Made by a program: the position numbers and the translations under genes | The notes under the pieces: model-generated | What the model saw: only the letters and a program-made list of their open reading frames with translations | What the model was told of the DNA's origin: nothing | Databases searched by the model: none | Part shown: positions 16,743-26,465 of the stretch, piece by piece | Layout: each line of letters opens with the position of its first letter | How positions within the stretch are numbered: position 1 is the stretch's first letter | NCBI GenBank assembly: GCA_903886275.1 | Contig: CAISLN010000002.1 | Coordinates: 48,596-112,595, forward strand | Direction of reading: 5' to 3' | Source: an uncultured beta proteobacterium | GTDB taxonomy: Bacteria; Pseudomonadota; Gammaproteobacteria; Burkholderiales; Burkholderiaceae_C | Length of the DNA stretch: 64,000 nt

Positions 16743-19370
16743 TTGATTGAACAGTCACATCGTTGGCAGAGGACCGCTGCAGCGGCGGCTGTCTTCGCGC
16801 TACTCGGCCTAGCCGCTAGCGAAGTAGCCGCACTTTCGCTGGGTCGCATCACTGTCCAATCCGCATTGGGAGAGCCTCTCAGGGCCGAAATTGAAGTTCC
16901 CAGCATCAGTGCAGAAGAAGCCAACTCACTCAAGGCCAATGCGGCGTCGCCGGCAGCCTTTGTTGCAGCTGGCCTGGATTACAACCCGGCCATGGCTGGC
17001 TTGCAAGCCACCCTGGCACGCCGAGCCGATGGCCGCGCCTTTATCCGCCTGAGCAGCGAACGCAGCATCAACGAGCCCTTTGTGGACATGATTCTGGAGG
17101 CCAGTTGGTCCGCCGGTCGCATCGTGCGCGACTACACCATGTTGTTTGATCCGCCGTCACTCAAGCAGGCAAGCGCGCCCACCCTGGCGCAGACCACGGT
17201 TGCGACTCCTGCGCCCATGACGGCCCGCGTCGTGCCAGCCCCGGAAGATGTGGCGCCAGCAGCCATCAAACCCGCTGTCGCCGCACCGACCCCACCTGCT
17301 GCCCTTGCACCTGCAGCAGCGACCCCGCCTGCGGCAACTGCGGCAACTGCGGCAACTGCGGCAACTGCGCCCAAGCCCAAAGCGCAAGCCACCGATGCGC
17401 GCAAGGTCACTGTCAAGGCCGGCGACACGGCCACCCAAATTGCGTTGCGCGAAAAAACCAACGATGTGTCCTTGGACCAAATGCTGGTGGCACTGCTGCG
17501 CGCCAACCCGGATGCCTTTGGCAAGGGCAATCTGAACCGCCTGCGCGCCGGCCAAGTGCTGGACTTGCCAAGCTTGGAACAGGCCCAATCCATCTCGAAC
17601 CTAGAAGCCCACCAGACCGTGGTGGCCCAGAGCAAAGACTTCAATGAATTCCGCCGCAGTCTAGCCAGCAATGCGCCCAAGATCAACGTCGAAGCGACCA
17701 ACCGCAAGGCCAGCGGCTCTGTGGAAGCCAAGGTTGAGGACAAAAAGCCAGGCAGCAGCGCCGCCGACAAGCTCACCCTGTCTAAGGGCGTACTGCAGGC
17801 AAAGGCCAACGAGGCCAAGATTGCCAAGGAACGTGCTGACAAGGACGCCGCAGACCGCGCAGCAGAGTTGGCCAAGAATATTGCCGATCTGAACAAGCTC
17901 AGCGTTGTCAGCAGCCAAAAATCTGCTGCTGCAGCGGCTGCGGCAGCGTCACAGCCGGCCTCTTCTCCCATGGCAATTGCCATGGCATCGGTTGTTGCGC
18001 CAGCGGCATCGGCACCGGCCGCTGAGGCATCGACACCGGTTGCCGCGCCTGAAACATCGTCCCCGGTCCTGGCTGCGGCGCCAGCCACTGCAGCATCGGC
18101 AGCAGCCAAGCCGATGCATGCGCAGGCCGAGCAAGACATGCTGGACCAGCTCCTGGAAGACCCCACCTTGCCATTGGCAGGTGGCGGACTGATTGCACTG
18201 ATCGGTGGATATATCTTTTACAGGCGCCAGCAAAGCAAAAAGCGCGCGGCCCATGTAGACAGCTCCTTCCTGGATAGCCGCCTGCAACCGGACTCGTTCT
18301 TTGGCGCCAGCGGCGGACAGCGCGTGGATACCGCGCAAGATGCAGACACCGCCAACTCGTCATTGTCGTCCTATAGCAATAGCCAACTCGGCAGCGCCGA
18401 TGACGTGGACCCGGTGGCCGAGGCCGATGTGTACCTGGCCTATGGCCGTGATGCGCAGGCCGAAGACATTCTCCTAGAAGCATTGCTTCACAACCCAGGG
18501 CGACTTGCCATTCACAGCAAGCTGTTGGATATGTACGCCAAGCGCGGCGATGCCAGCAGCTTCCTGTCCACTGCCAACAATGCCTTCCAATTGGTTGGCG
18601 CAGACACGCCCGAATGGGCCCGCATCTGCGCCTTGGGTTTGACCATAGACCCGCACAACCCGCTCTACCAACCAGGCGGAGCAAGCGCCAGCACATTCGC
18701 CAGCCTGGAGCCAGCGGTTACCGAAACGGGCAACGACACCCTGCCGATTGCTGCAACGCAGGAGGCGATCGGCACCGGTTCAGACCTCGATTTGGACCTG
18801 GACTTCTCTGCCGATGAAGCACCCACATCTGGCAGCCCTCTGAGTGCACACCAGGCCGAAGAAACCACCAAGATTGCGGAGCAATACGAGGAGCCATCAA
18901 ACGGGCTTGATTTCGATATTTCAGCGCCGGCCGGACTGGACTACACGCCATCGGAGCAGACCGCCTCCGAACCACTGCCCCCCGCGATGCAGGAATTGGC
19001 CCAATCCATGGACGGCCTGAGCCTGGGCAAGCTCGACATGGACGAACCCGCCGAGCTGACCCTGGAGCTGCCGGAATTCGAAACGACCGGCCACCAATCC
19101 CCTGAATCGGTGACGCCCAAGGCATACGACGAGGGCATGCTGGAATTTGACCTGGACTCGCTGGATCTGGGGCCCGGTATTAACCCAGAAGTGGAAGTAG
19201 GCGACTTCGGTTCCGATGAAGGCTCGCTGGAGACCAAGCTGGCACTGGCAGAAGAGTTTGTTTCCATCGGCGACCAGGACGGCGCGCGGGCACTGATCGA
19301 AGAAGTGGTGGCCGAAGCCACCGGCGAGCTGCGTGAAAAAGCGCAGCGCGCCCTGGCCAAGCTGAGCTAG
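16743..19370 (+). CDS. fimV: FimV/HubP-family polar protein
   Basis: Large inner-membrane protein of the FimV family, linked to type IV pili and cell-pole organisation. 875 residues from a TTG start chosen because GGAGG lies about nine bases upstream and no ATG is near. Order: signal/TM segment; conserved N-terminal domain beginning LSLGRITVQSALGEPLRAEI; Ala/Pro linker; LysM-like domain (about 220-280); Ala-rich coiled region; TM helix near 475-495 (LPLAGGGLIALIGGYIFY) followed by RRQQSKKR; TPR-like cytoplasmic part; acidic region with many Asp/Leu; C-terminal FimV domain (LETKLALAEEFVSIGDQDGA). A nine-base repeat is in the first linker. truA follows after 47 bases. Confidence 0.93.
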   Translation: MIEQSHRWQRTAAAAAVFALLGLAASEVAALSLGRITVQSALGEPLRAEIEVPSISAEEANSLKANAASPAAFVAAGLDYNPAMAGLQATLARRADGRAFIRLSSERSINEPFVDMILEASWSAGRIVRDYTMLFDPPSLKQASAPTLAQTTVATPAPMTARVVPAPEDVAPAAIKPAVAAPTPPAALAPAAATPPAATAATAATAATAPKPKAQATDARKVTVKAGDTATQIALREKTNDVSLDQMLVALLRANPDAFGKGNLNRLRAGQVLDLPSLEQAQSISNLEAHQTVVAQSKDFNEFRRSLASNAPKINVEATNRKASGSVEAKVEDKKPGSSAADKLTLSKGVLQAKANEAKIAKERADKDAADRAAELAKNIADLNKLSVVSSQKSAAAAAAAASQPASSPMAIAMASVVAPAASAPAAEASTPVAAPETSSPVLAAAPATAASAAAKPMHAQAEQDMLDQLLEDPTLPLAGGGLIALIGGYIFYRRQQSKKRAAHVDSSFLDSRLQPDSFFGASGGQRVDTAQDADTANSSLSSYSNSQLGSADDVDPVAEADVYLAYGRDAQAEDILLEALLHNPGRLAIHSKLLDMYAKRGDASSFLSTANNAFQLVGADTPEWARICALGLTIDPHNPLYQPGGASASTFASLEPAVTETGNDTLPIAATQEAIGTGSDLDLDLDFSADEAPTSGSPLSAHQAEETTKIAEQYEEPSNGLDFDISAPAGLDYTPSEQTASEPLPPAMQELAQSMDGLSLGKLDMDEPAELTLELPEFETTGHQSPESVTPKAYDEGMLEFDLDSLDLGPGINPEVEVGDFGSDEGSLETKLALAEEFVSIGDQDGARALIEEVVAEATGELREKAQRALAKLS
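17331..17366 (+). repeat. four tandem copies of a 9-base repeat inside fimV
   Basis: GCGGCAACT repeated four times without mismatch, encoding alternating Ala-Ala-Thr in the flexible linker before the LysM domain. In-frame repeats like this can vary in copy number between strains without breaking the gene. Confidence 0.9.
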
Positions 19371-19417
19371 GGTTTGGCGCGGCTTTTGTGGGTAGAGTGG
19401 GTAGCGGCGGACATGGC

Positions 19418-20203
19418 ATGGTGAGAGTGGTCATGGGCGTGAGCTACAACGGCCAAGCCTACCAGGGTTGGCAAAGCCAGCTCTCGGGCCTGACGGTGCA
19501 GGACAAGCTGGAGAAGGCGCTGGGCATTTTCACGGCGCAACCTGTCTCTACCCTGTGTGCCGGACGCACCGACTCCGGCGTGCATGCCCTGATGCAGGTG
19601 GTGCACTTCGATACCGAACGCGAGCGCGACGCCCATTCTTGGGTGCGCGGAACCAACGCCAACTTGCCACGCGACATTGCCGTGCAATGGGCCGTACTGA
19701 CCAACAAGGACTTTCATTGCCGCGCCTGTGCCACCTCGCGCCGCTACGCCTATGTGCTCTTGGAGTCCCCGGTGCGACCCAGCGTGGAGGTGGGCCGCGT
19801 GGGCTGGACCTTCCGTCCACTGGACCAAGATGCCATGCGCTTGGCCGCCGACATCTTGCTGGGTGAGCACGACTTCACCTCCTTCAGAGCCTCGGCCTGC
19901 CAGGCCCTCAGCCCGGTCAAGACCATGCTGGAAATCAGCATCCACCGGCACGGCGCCTACTGGCGCATCGAGTTCGAGGCCAGCGCCTTCTTGCACCACA
20001 TGATCCGCAACATCATGGGCTGTCTGGTGCAAATCGGACAGGGGGGTAAGCCGCCAGAGTGGATGGCCGAGGTGTTGGCCGCGCGCGACCGCCGCGCTGC
20101 CGCCCCCACCTTCTCGCCCGACGGCCTGTATTTTTTGGGCCCGCGCTATGACGCCAAATGGGGCATGCCGGAGCGCACGGCTGCGTATGATGGCCTTCCA
20201 TGA
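19418..20203 (+). CDS. truA: tRNA pseudouridine(38-40) synthase
   Basis: Converts U38-U40 of tRNA anticodon arms to pseudouridine. About 261 residues from ATG 19418. Catalytic Asp lies in CAGRTDSGVHALMQVVHF; other family segments are YNGQAYQGWQSQ near the N-terminus, RRYAYVLL, and FLHHMIRNIMGCLVQIGQG. In-frame GTG codons upstream are possible but would add glycine-rich sequence. The stop overlaps the trpF ATG by four bases. Confidence 0.95.
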   Translation: MVRVVMGVSYNGQAYQGWQSQLSGLTVQDKLEKALGIFTAQPVSTLCAGRTDSGVHALMQVVHFDTERERDAHSWVRGTNANLPRDIAVQWAVLTNKDFHCRACATSRRYAYVLLESPVRPSVEVGRVGWTFRPLDQDAMRLAADILLGEHDFTSFRASACQALSPVKTMLEISIHRHGAYWRIEFEASAFLHHMIRNIMGCLVQIGQGGKPPEWMAEVLAARDRRAAAPTFSPDGLYFLGPRYDAKWGMPERTAAYDGLP

Positions 20204-20910
20204 CCCATCAAATTCGTACCCGCATCAAAATTTGCGGCATCACCCGTGAGCAGGATCTCGATGCTGTCGTGGCTGCCGGTGCCGACGCCCTGGGCTTCGT
20301 GTTGTATGCAAAAAGTCCACGCTATGTGTCGCCCGAGCGCGCCGCCGAACTGGCAAGACGCCTGCCGCCCTTTGTCACGCCGGTGCTGCTGTTTGTAAAC
20401 GCCAGCGTGGACGATGTGCTTGTGGCATCGCGCCTGGTTCCCGGCGCCACCCTGCAGTTCCATGGCGATGAAAGCCCTGAAGAATGTGACGCGGCGGCCC
20501 TGGCTGCGAACTGCGCTTATCTGCGTGCGGCACGCATTCCCCTAGGCGACGGTGCGGCACAGTTTGACCTCGTAAAATACGCCCACAACTTTTCAAACGC
20601 CCGGGCCATTCTGTTGGATGCACATATCGACGGATATGGCGGGGGCGGCAAGGTATTCAATTGGTCACTTCTTCCTCCAAGCGTCAACGCTCAGCTCGTC
20701 TTGAGTGGTGGACTCGACTCTGCAAACGTGGGCGATGGCATTGCCCAGGTCCGGCCGCGCTGCATTAGCCTGGCCGTCGATATCAGCTCGGGCGTCGAAG
20801 CCACAGACGCCCAAGGGATGCCCATGCGGGGCATCAAAGACCCGAAAAAAATCAACCAGTTTGTCGCCGCCGTGCGCGCCGCCGACCAACGCCTTGCAGG
20901 AATCATCTAA
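20200..20910 (+). CDS. trpF: phosphoribosylanthranilate isomerase
   Basis: Third step of tryptophan synthesis, an Amadori rearrangement on a TIM barrel. 236 residues. Catalytic Cys is in RIKICGITREQD near residue 12 and the general-acid Asp in SLAVDISSGVE. LDAHIDGYGGGGKVFNW and LSGGLDSANV are phosphate-binding loops. It overlaps truA by four bases and is followed immediately by trpB, so it is part of a truA-trpFBA-accD unit. Confidence 0.97.
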   Translation: MTHQIRTRIKICGITREQDLDAVVAAGADALGFVLYAKSPRYVSPERAAELARRLPPFVTPVLLFVNASVDDVLVASRLVPGATLQFHGDESPEECDAAALAANCAYLRAARIPLGDGAAQFDLVKYAHNFSNARAILLDAHIDGYGGGGKVFNWSLLPPSVNAQLVLSGGLDSANVGDGIAQVRPRCISLAVDISSGVEATDAQGMPMRGIKDPKKINQFVAAVRAADQRLAGII

Positions 20911-22215
20911 ATGTACGAATACACCCAACCCGATCCCAGCGGTCACTTCGGTAAATACGGCGGCAGCTTTGTCTCCGAGACGCTGACACACGCCATCAAC
21001 GAGCTCAAAGACGCCTACGCCAAGTACCAGCATGACCCGGCCTTTATCGCCGAGTTCGAGTCCGAGCTGGCGCACTTTGTGGGCCGCCCCTCCCCCGTTT
21101 ACCACGCCGCGCGCATGAGCCGCGAGATGGGTGGCGCGCAAATTTTCCTCAAGCGTGAAGACCTGAACCACACCGGCGCCCACAAGATCAACAACACCAT
21201 TGGCCAGGCCATGCTCGCCAAGCGCATGGGCAAGCCCCGCGTGATTGCCGAAACCGGCGCCGGCCAACACGGCGTGGCAACCGCCACCATCTGCGCCCGC
21301 TACGGTCTGGAGTGCGTGGTCTACATGGGCAGCGAAGACGTCAAACGCCAAAGCCCCAATGTCTACCGCATGAAGCTCTTGGGCGCCACCGTGGTGCCGG
21401 TCGAATCGGGCAGCAAGACCTTGAAGGATGCGCTCAACGAAGCCATGCGCGACTGGGTGGCCAACGTGGACAACACCTTCTACATCATCGGCACCGTGGC
21501 CGGCCCGCATCCTTACCCGATGATGGTGCGCGACTTCCAAAGCGTGATCGGCAATGAATGCCTGGTGCAGATGCCCGAGATGCTCGCCAGCGCCGGTTGC
21601 AAATCCGAGCAGCCCGATGTGGTGATGGCCTGCGTGGGCGGTGGCTCAAACGCCATGGGCATCTTCTACCCCTACATAGCCCATGAAGCCACGCGCCTGA
21701 TTGGTGTGGAGGCAGCAGGCGAAGGCATGGACAGTGGCAAACATTCGGCAAGCATCCAGCGCGGCAGCCCCGGCGTGCTGCACGGCAACCGCACCTATGT
21801 ACTGCAGGACGACAACGGCCAAGTGACCGAGACGCACAGCATCAGCGCCGGCCTGGACTACCCCGGCGTGGGCCCCGAGCACGCGTTTTTGAACGACATA
21901 GGCCGCGCCGAATATGTGGGCATTACCGATGCCGAGGCCCTGGCGGCCTTCCACTACCTGTGCCGCACCGAAGGCATCATCCCCGCGCTGGAGTCCAGCC
22001 ATGCCGTGGCCTATGCCATGCAACTGGCCAAGACCATGCGTCCCGACCAGAGCATCCTAGTCAACCTCTCTGGTCGCGGCGACAAGGACATTGGCACCGT
22101 GGCCGACCTGAGCCATGGCGACTTCTTTTGCCGACCCAGCTGCCAGGGCCAGTCGGTCAAGGGTGCGGTGGTCGAGCAACCGATCAAGCTGGTGAAGAAG
22201 GGGGAAGCAGCATGA
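20911..22215 (+). CDS. trpB: tryptophan synthase beta subunit
   Basis: PLP enzyme joining indole and serine. 434 residues, slightly longer than the usual 395-405, because of a C-terminal tail after the conserved [11 protein letters not shown] segment. PLP Lys92 lies in [17 protein letters not shown] is the phosphate-binding loop, and [13 protein letters not shown] is the substrate loop. It begins right after the trpF stop, and its stop overlaps the trpA start (ATGA). Confidence 0.98.
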   Translation: MYEYTQPDPSGHFGKYGGSFVSETLTHAINELKDAYAKYQHDPAFIAEFESELAHFVGRPSPVYHAARMSREMGGAQIFLKREDLNHTGAHKINNTIGQAMLAKRMGKPRVIAETGAGQHGVATATICARYGLECVVYMGSEDVKRQSPNVYRMKLLGATVVPVESGSKTLKDALNEAMRDWVANVDNTFYIIGTVAGPHPYPMMVRDFQSVIGNECLVQMPEMLASAGCKSEQPDVVMACVGGGSNAMGIFYPYIAHEATRLIGVEAAGEGMDSGKHSASIQRGSPGVLHGNRTYVLQDDNGQVTETHSISAGLDYPGVGPEHAFLNDIGRAEYVGITDAEALAAFHYLCRTEGIIPALESSHAVAYAMQLAKTMRPDQSILVNLSGRGDKDIGTVADLSHGDFFCRPSCQGQSVKGAVVEQPIKLVKKGEAA

Positions 22216-23045
22216 GCAGGATTGACGCAACTTTTGCCAGGCTGAAAAGCCAAGGCCGCAAGGCGCTGATTCCCTTTGTCACTGCGGGCTATCCATTTGC
22301 AGACATCACCCCTGCGCTGATGCACGCCATGGTGGCTGGCGGCGCCGATGTGATCGAGCTCGGCGTACCCTTCTCCGACCCCAGCGCCGACGGCCCGGTG
22401 ATCCAGAAGGCCGGCGATAAGGCCCTGGCCTTTGGCATTGGCCTCTCCCAGGTGCTGGCCATGGTGGCCGAGTTCCGCAAGACCAATAGCAACACCCCCG
22501 TGGTGCTGATGGGCTACGCCAACCCGGTGGAACGCTACGACCAAAAGCACGCCGCCAGCCTTGCAGCCGGCACGCCCGGTGGCCCGTTTGTGCGCGATGC
22601 TGCAGCCGCCGGTGTGGACGGTGTGCTGATCGTGGACTACCCGCCCGAAGAATGCGAAGCCTTCGCAGCCGATCTGCGCGCCCACCAGATAGACCTGATC
22701 TTTTTGTTGGCCCCCACCAGCACCGATGCACGCATGGCGCAGGTGGCGCGCGTGGCCAGCGGCTATGTGTACTACGTGTCGCTCAAGGGTGTGACCGGCT
22801 CCGGCGCGCTCGACACCGACGCGGTGGAAGCCATGTTGCCGCGCATCCGTGCCCACATCAGCGTGCCGGTGGGCGTGGGCTTTGGCATCCGCGATGCCGC
22901 CACCGCCCGCACTATTGCGCGCGTAGCAGACGCTGTGGTGATCGGCAGCCGCATCATCCAACTGCTGGAACACCAGCCACGCGCTCAGGTAGCGGCCACG
23001 GCCCAGGCCTTTCTGGCGGAGATCCGCCAGGCCATGGACGCATAA
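22212..23045 (+). CDS. trpA: tryptophan synthase alpha subunit
   Basis: Cleaves indole-3-glycerol phosphate to indole, which is channelled to TrpB. 277 residues. The catalytic Glu lies in [17 protein letters not shown] together with the conserved Asp; YVSLKGVTG and [12 protein letters not shown] are the phosphate-binding loops. The ATG at 22212 overlaps the trpB stop by four bases, a standard translational coupling for this pair. accD follows after 56 bases. Confidence 0.97.
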   Translation: MSRIDATFARLKSQGRKALIPFVTAGYPFADITPALMHAMVAGGADVIELGVPFSDPSADGPVIQKAGDKALAFGIGLSQVLAMVAEFRKTNSNTPVVLMGYANPVERYDQKHAASLAAGTPGGPFVRDAAAAGVDGVLIVDYPPEECEAFAADLRAHQIDLIFLLAPTSTDARMAQVARVASGYVYYVSLKGVTGSGALDTDAVEAMLPRIRAHISVPVGVGFGIRDAATARTIARVADAVVIGSRIIQLLEHQPRAQVAATAQAFLAEIRQAMDA

Positions 23046-23101
23046 TCGCCTTTGACTGGCCAAAGGCCGCCCCCCGTTGAACCCCGTACCGGAGACACTC
23101 C

Positions 23102-23974
23102 ATGAGCTGGCTTGAAAAACTGTTGCCCCCTAAGATTTTGCACACCGACCCGACCGAGCGCCGCGGCGTGCCTTCCGGCGTTTGGATCAAATGCCCCAGT
23201 TGCGAAGCCGTGCTCTACAAGACCGATCTGGAACAAAACCAAAACGTCTGCCCCGGCTGCAGCCACCACCACCGCATTGGTGCGCGCGCCCGCTTGAACG
23301 TGTTTCTCGACAACGAGGGACGTTTCGAGATTGGGCAAGAAGTGCTGCCGGTGGACGCGCTCAAATTCAAGGACAGCCGCAAATACACGGAGCGCCTGAA
23401 AGAGGCGCTAGAGAGCACCGGCGAGACCGATGCCATGGTGGTCATGGGCGGCGCGGTGCAGGGCATCAGCGTGGTGGCGGCCTGTTTTGAATTCGAGTTC
23501 ATGGGCGGCAGCATGGGCTCGGTAGTAGGAGAGCGCTTTGTGCGCGGCGTGGAAACCGCTGTCGAGCAAAAGGTGCCCTTTATTTGCTTCACCGCCACCG
23601 GCGGCGCGCGCATGCAAGAAGGGCTTTTGAGCCTGATGCAAATGGCCAAGACCAATGCGTCGCTGACCCGCCTGGCCAAGAAAGGCCTGCCCTATATCAG
23701 CGTGCTGACCGATCCGACCATGGGCGGCGTCAGCGCCGGCTTTGCCTTCTTGGGCGATGTGGTGATTGCCGAACCCAAGGCCCTGATCGGCTTTGCCGGC
23801 CCTCGCGTAATTGAATCCACCGTGCGCGTGAAGCTGCCCGAAGGGTTTCAGCGCGCCGAGTTCCTGCAGACCAAGGGCGCCATCGACTTCATCTGCGACC
23901 GCCGCGAGCTGCGCAAGACCATTGCCAACACATTGGCGATGCTGCAGCGCCAACCGGCGGACGCGGTAATTTAA
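23102..23974 (+). CDS. accD: acetyl-CoA carboxylase carboxyltransferase beta subunit
   Basis: Transfers carboxyl from biotin to acetyl-CoA to give malonyl-CoA. 290 residues. The N-terminal zinc ribbon has Cys31, Cys34, Cys50 and Cys53; the crotonase-like core shows [28 protein letters not shown] and [26 protein letters not shown] precedes the ATG. Clustering with trpA and truA is common in proteobacteria. Confidence 0.97.
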   Translation: MSWLEKLLPPKILHTDPTERRGVPSGVWIKCPSCEAVLYKTDLEQNQNVCPGCSHHHRIGARARLNVFLDNEGRFEIGQEVLPVDALKFKDSRKYTERLKEALESTGETDAMVVMGGAVQGISVVAACFEFEFMGGSMGSVVGERFVRGVETAVEQKVPFICFTATGGARMQEGLLSLMQMAKTNASLTRLAKKGLPYISVLTDPTMGGVSAGFAFLGDVVIAEPKALIGFAGPRVIESTVRVKLPEGFQRAEFLQTKGAIDFICDRRELRKTIANTLAMLQRQPADAVI

Positions 23975-24207
23975 ATAAGAGCCCCCATGCTCACCCACTT
24001 TCTGTGGGGCGCTGCCCCTGCAAGTCACTGCCGGCCAATCAACATCAAATAGCCACACGCTTCTTTGCAGGGGGGTGGGGTGTCTGCGAGGCCTGCGTAC
24101 CCGCAGTATGAGGACGCGCAAATACCCCGCGACCCTGCCAGCTTCTGCAGCCTAACACTCGCAATATTGCCAGCCACTGCACGCCAACATGGTATCCACC
24201 GTTCAAC

Positions 24208-24777
24208 TCAAAGTGCGATACCCAACACGCTTGCCTGTAGCGCGCCCAAGACGATGGCCGCAATTTGCAGCAGCAGCAACAGGGCCAAGGGCGACAGATC
24301 GACACCACCCACCAGCGGAACTATCTTGCGGATGGGCGTCAACACCGGCGCGACCAGGCGCTCGAGCAGACCCGAGAGCTGCGACTGCGTCTGCACCCAG
24401 GACAACACGGCATAGACAATCACCAGACCAGTGAGCGCCGAGATCGCCATGCGGGCCACGCCAAACAGCGCCAACACCGGCACGCCAATCCAACCTGCAC
24501 CACCGCCCAGTATCAGCCACTGCGCACCAAACAGCGCCAACTGCACCAAGAAGGCCGCGATCAGGCTGGCGGTGTCCCAACGCCCCACGGCAGGCAGCAG
24601 GCGGCGTAGCGGCAGTACCAGCCAGTCGGTCAGCGCGAACATGAACGGCCCCATGGGGTTGCCGGAGCGCGCCGACATGGGAATGCGCTGGTGCTGCATA
24701 TACAGGCGCAGCAGGCACACGCCGGTGAGCAGACCGGCAGCGACTTCCAGCAACAAAGAAACGATTTGATAGAGCAT
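24208..24777 (-). CDS. YggT family integral membrane protein
   Basis: 189 residues with two related halves, each holding membrane helices and a PLRRLLP / PIRKIVP motif, the signature of YggT proteins. The helices include IVSLLLEVAAGLLTGVCLL, LIAAFLVQLALFGAQWLIL, LTGLVIVYAVLSWV and LALLLLLQIAAIVLGALQ. The exact role is unknown; members are linked to osmotic tolerance or cell-division/envelope functions in some bacteria. The start is ATG 24777, where the first helix begins. It is convergent with accD across 233 gene-free bases and divergent from lysS. Confidence 0.9.
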   Translation of the reverse strand: MLYQIVSLLLEVAAGLLTGVCLLRLYMQHQRIPMSARSGNPMGPFMFALTDWLVLPLRRLLPAVGRWDTASLIAAFLVQLALFGAQWLILGGGAGWIGVPVLALFGVARMAISALTGLVIVYAVLSWVQTQSQLSGLLERLVAPVLTPIRKIVPLVGGVDLSPLALLLLLQIAAIVLGALQASVLGIAL

Positions 24778-24890
24778 GGTGGTGTGGGTAGAAATCAGCA
24801 AGAATCATAGCGCGAGTCCACGCGTTGGCCACCCTCTTAGAATCGACGGTTACGCCCCCGTCACACGACACCATCCAATCCAGGTCCTCC

Positions 24891-26447
24891 ATGTCTGAAA
24901 TCACCACTGCCCCCGTACCCACCACAGCACCGCAAGACGAAAACCAGCTGATTTTGGAGCGGCGCGAAAAACTCAAGGTCCTGCGCCAAGCGCAGCAAGA
25001 AGGAAAGGGCGTAGCCTTCCCTAACGACTTCAAGCCGAGCCACAAAGCCGAGCAGTTGTTTGCCCAATACGACGCGCACGACACCGAGACCCTGGCGGCC
25101 ATGAGCGTCACGGTCAAAGTGGCGGGTCGCATGATGCTCAAGCGCGTCATGGGCAAGGCCAGTTTTTGCACCCTGCAAGATGCATCGTTTGGCCCCAGCG
25201 CTGGGCGCATCCAGATTTATGTCAAAGGCGAGGACGTGGGCGCCGAGCTGTACGCGGCCTTCAAGCATTGGGACCTGGGCGACATCGTGGCCGCGGAAGG
25301 CTTGGTGTTCAAGACCCGCACCGGCGAGCTGTCCATCCACGCCAGCAGCGTGCGCCTGTTGACCAAGAGCCTGCGCCCCATGCCCGACAAGTTCCACGGC
25401 ATCAACGACCAGGAAGTGAAGTACCGCCAGCGCTATGTGGACCTGATGACCGACGAGACCACCCGCAAGCGCTTTGTGGCGCGCAGCAAGGCTGTGAGCG
25501 GCCTGCGTGACTTCATGGTGCAGCACGATTTCCTGGAAGTGGAGACGCCCATGCTGCACCCGATTCCGGGTGGTGCCAACGCCAAACCCTTCACCACGCA
25601 CCACAACGCGCTGGACCAGCAGATGTTCTTGCGCATCGCACCCGAGCTGTACCTCAAGCGCCTGATCGTGGGCGGCTTCGACCGCGTCTTCGAGATCAAC
25701 CGCAGCTACCGCAACGAGGGCATCTCGGTGCGCCACAACCCCGAGTTCACCATGATGGAGTTCTACGCGGCCTACTGGAATTACCAGGACCTCATGAGCT
25801 TCACCGAGCAACTGGTGCGCGACGCCGCCGTCAAAGCCAATGGTTCGCTGCAATTGAGCTATGGCGGCAAGCCGGTGGACTTGGCCGCGCCGTTTGAGCG
25901 ACTGACCATATTGGAGGCCATTGCCAAGTACACCGATGCCGGCGTTAGTGTGAACGATAGCGAGTGGCTGATCGCTGCCCTGCGCACGCTCGGACTCTCC
26001 GAGGCCAAGCACCACCTGTCTACGCGCAGCCTGGCCAGCCTGCAGGTGATGTACTTCGAAGAAACCGTTGAAGAAAAGCTCTGGCAGCCGACCTTTATTT
26101 GCGAGCACCCGGTGGAAATTTCGCCGCTGGCGCGTGCGAGCGACAGCAACCCCGGCGTGACCGAACGCTTTGAGCTCTACATCACCGGGCGGGAATTTGG
26201 CAACGGCTTTAGCGAACTCAACGACGCCGAAGACCAGGCCGCACGCTTCCAGTCGCAAATGGATGCCAAGGAAGCCGGTGACGACGAGGCCATGTACTAC
26301 GACCACGACTTTGTGCGCGCACTCGAATACGGCATGCCCCCCACCGGTGGCTGCGGCATTGGCATTGACCGCCTGATGATGCTGCTCACCGACAGCGCCA
26401 GCATCCGCGACGTCATTCTCTTCCCCGCCCTGCGCCGAGAGGCCTAG
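24891..26447 (+). CDS. lysS: lysine--tRNA ligase, class II
   Basis: Charges tRNA-Lys. 518 residues, slightly above the usual ~505 because of a variable N-terminus. OB-fold anticodon domain ([21 protein letters not shown]) followed by the class II core: motif 1 around [21 protein letters not shown], motif 2 in [23 protein letters not shown], motif 3 in [17 protein letters not shown] 24891 is used; a TAGAAT -10-like box at 24837-24842 would place transcription between the upstream TTG and this ATG, supporting it. Confidence 0.97.
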   Translation: MSEITTAPVPTTAPQDENQLILERREKLKVLRQAQQEGKGVAFPNDFKPSHKAEQLFAQYDAHDTETLAAMSVTVKVAGRMMLKRVMGKASFCTLQDASFGPSAGRIQIYVKGEDVGAELYAAFKHWDLGDIVAAEGLVFKTRTGELSIHASSVRLLTKSLRPMPDKFHGINDQEVKYRQRYVDLMTDETTRKRFVARSKAVSGLRDFMVQHDFLEVETPMLHPIPGGANAKPFTTHHNALDQQMFLRIAPELYLKRLIVGGFDRVFEINRSYRNEGISVRHNPEFTMMEFYAAYWNYQDLMSFTEQLVRDAAVKANGSLQLSYGGKPVDLAAPFERLTILEAIAKYTDAGVSVNDSEWLIAALRTLGLSEAKHHLSTRSLASLQVMYFEETVEEKLWQPTFICEHPVEISPLARASDSNPGVTERFELYITGREFGNGFSELNDAEDQAARFQSQMDAKEAGDDEAMYYDHDFVRALEYGMPPTGGCGIGIDRLMMLLTDSASIRDVILFPALRREA

Positions 26448-26465
26448 AGCGCAAGGCCAAGCACC

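Noticed and set aside
24015..24073. 59-base element with CCCCTGCAA/TTGCAGGGG ends between accD and yggT, considered as a small mobile element
   Set aside because: No target duplication was seen, there is no second copy in the window, and the arms are short; a weak hairpin or chance is simpler. The rest of 23975-24207 shows no gene.
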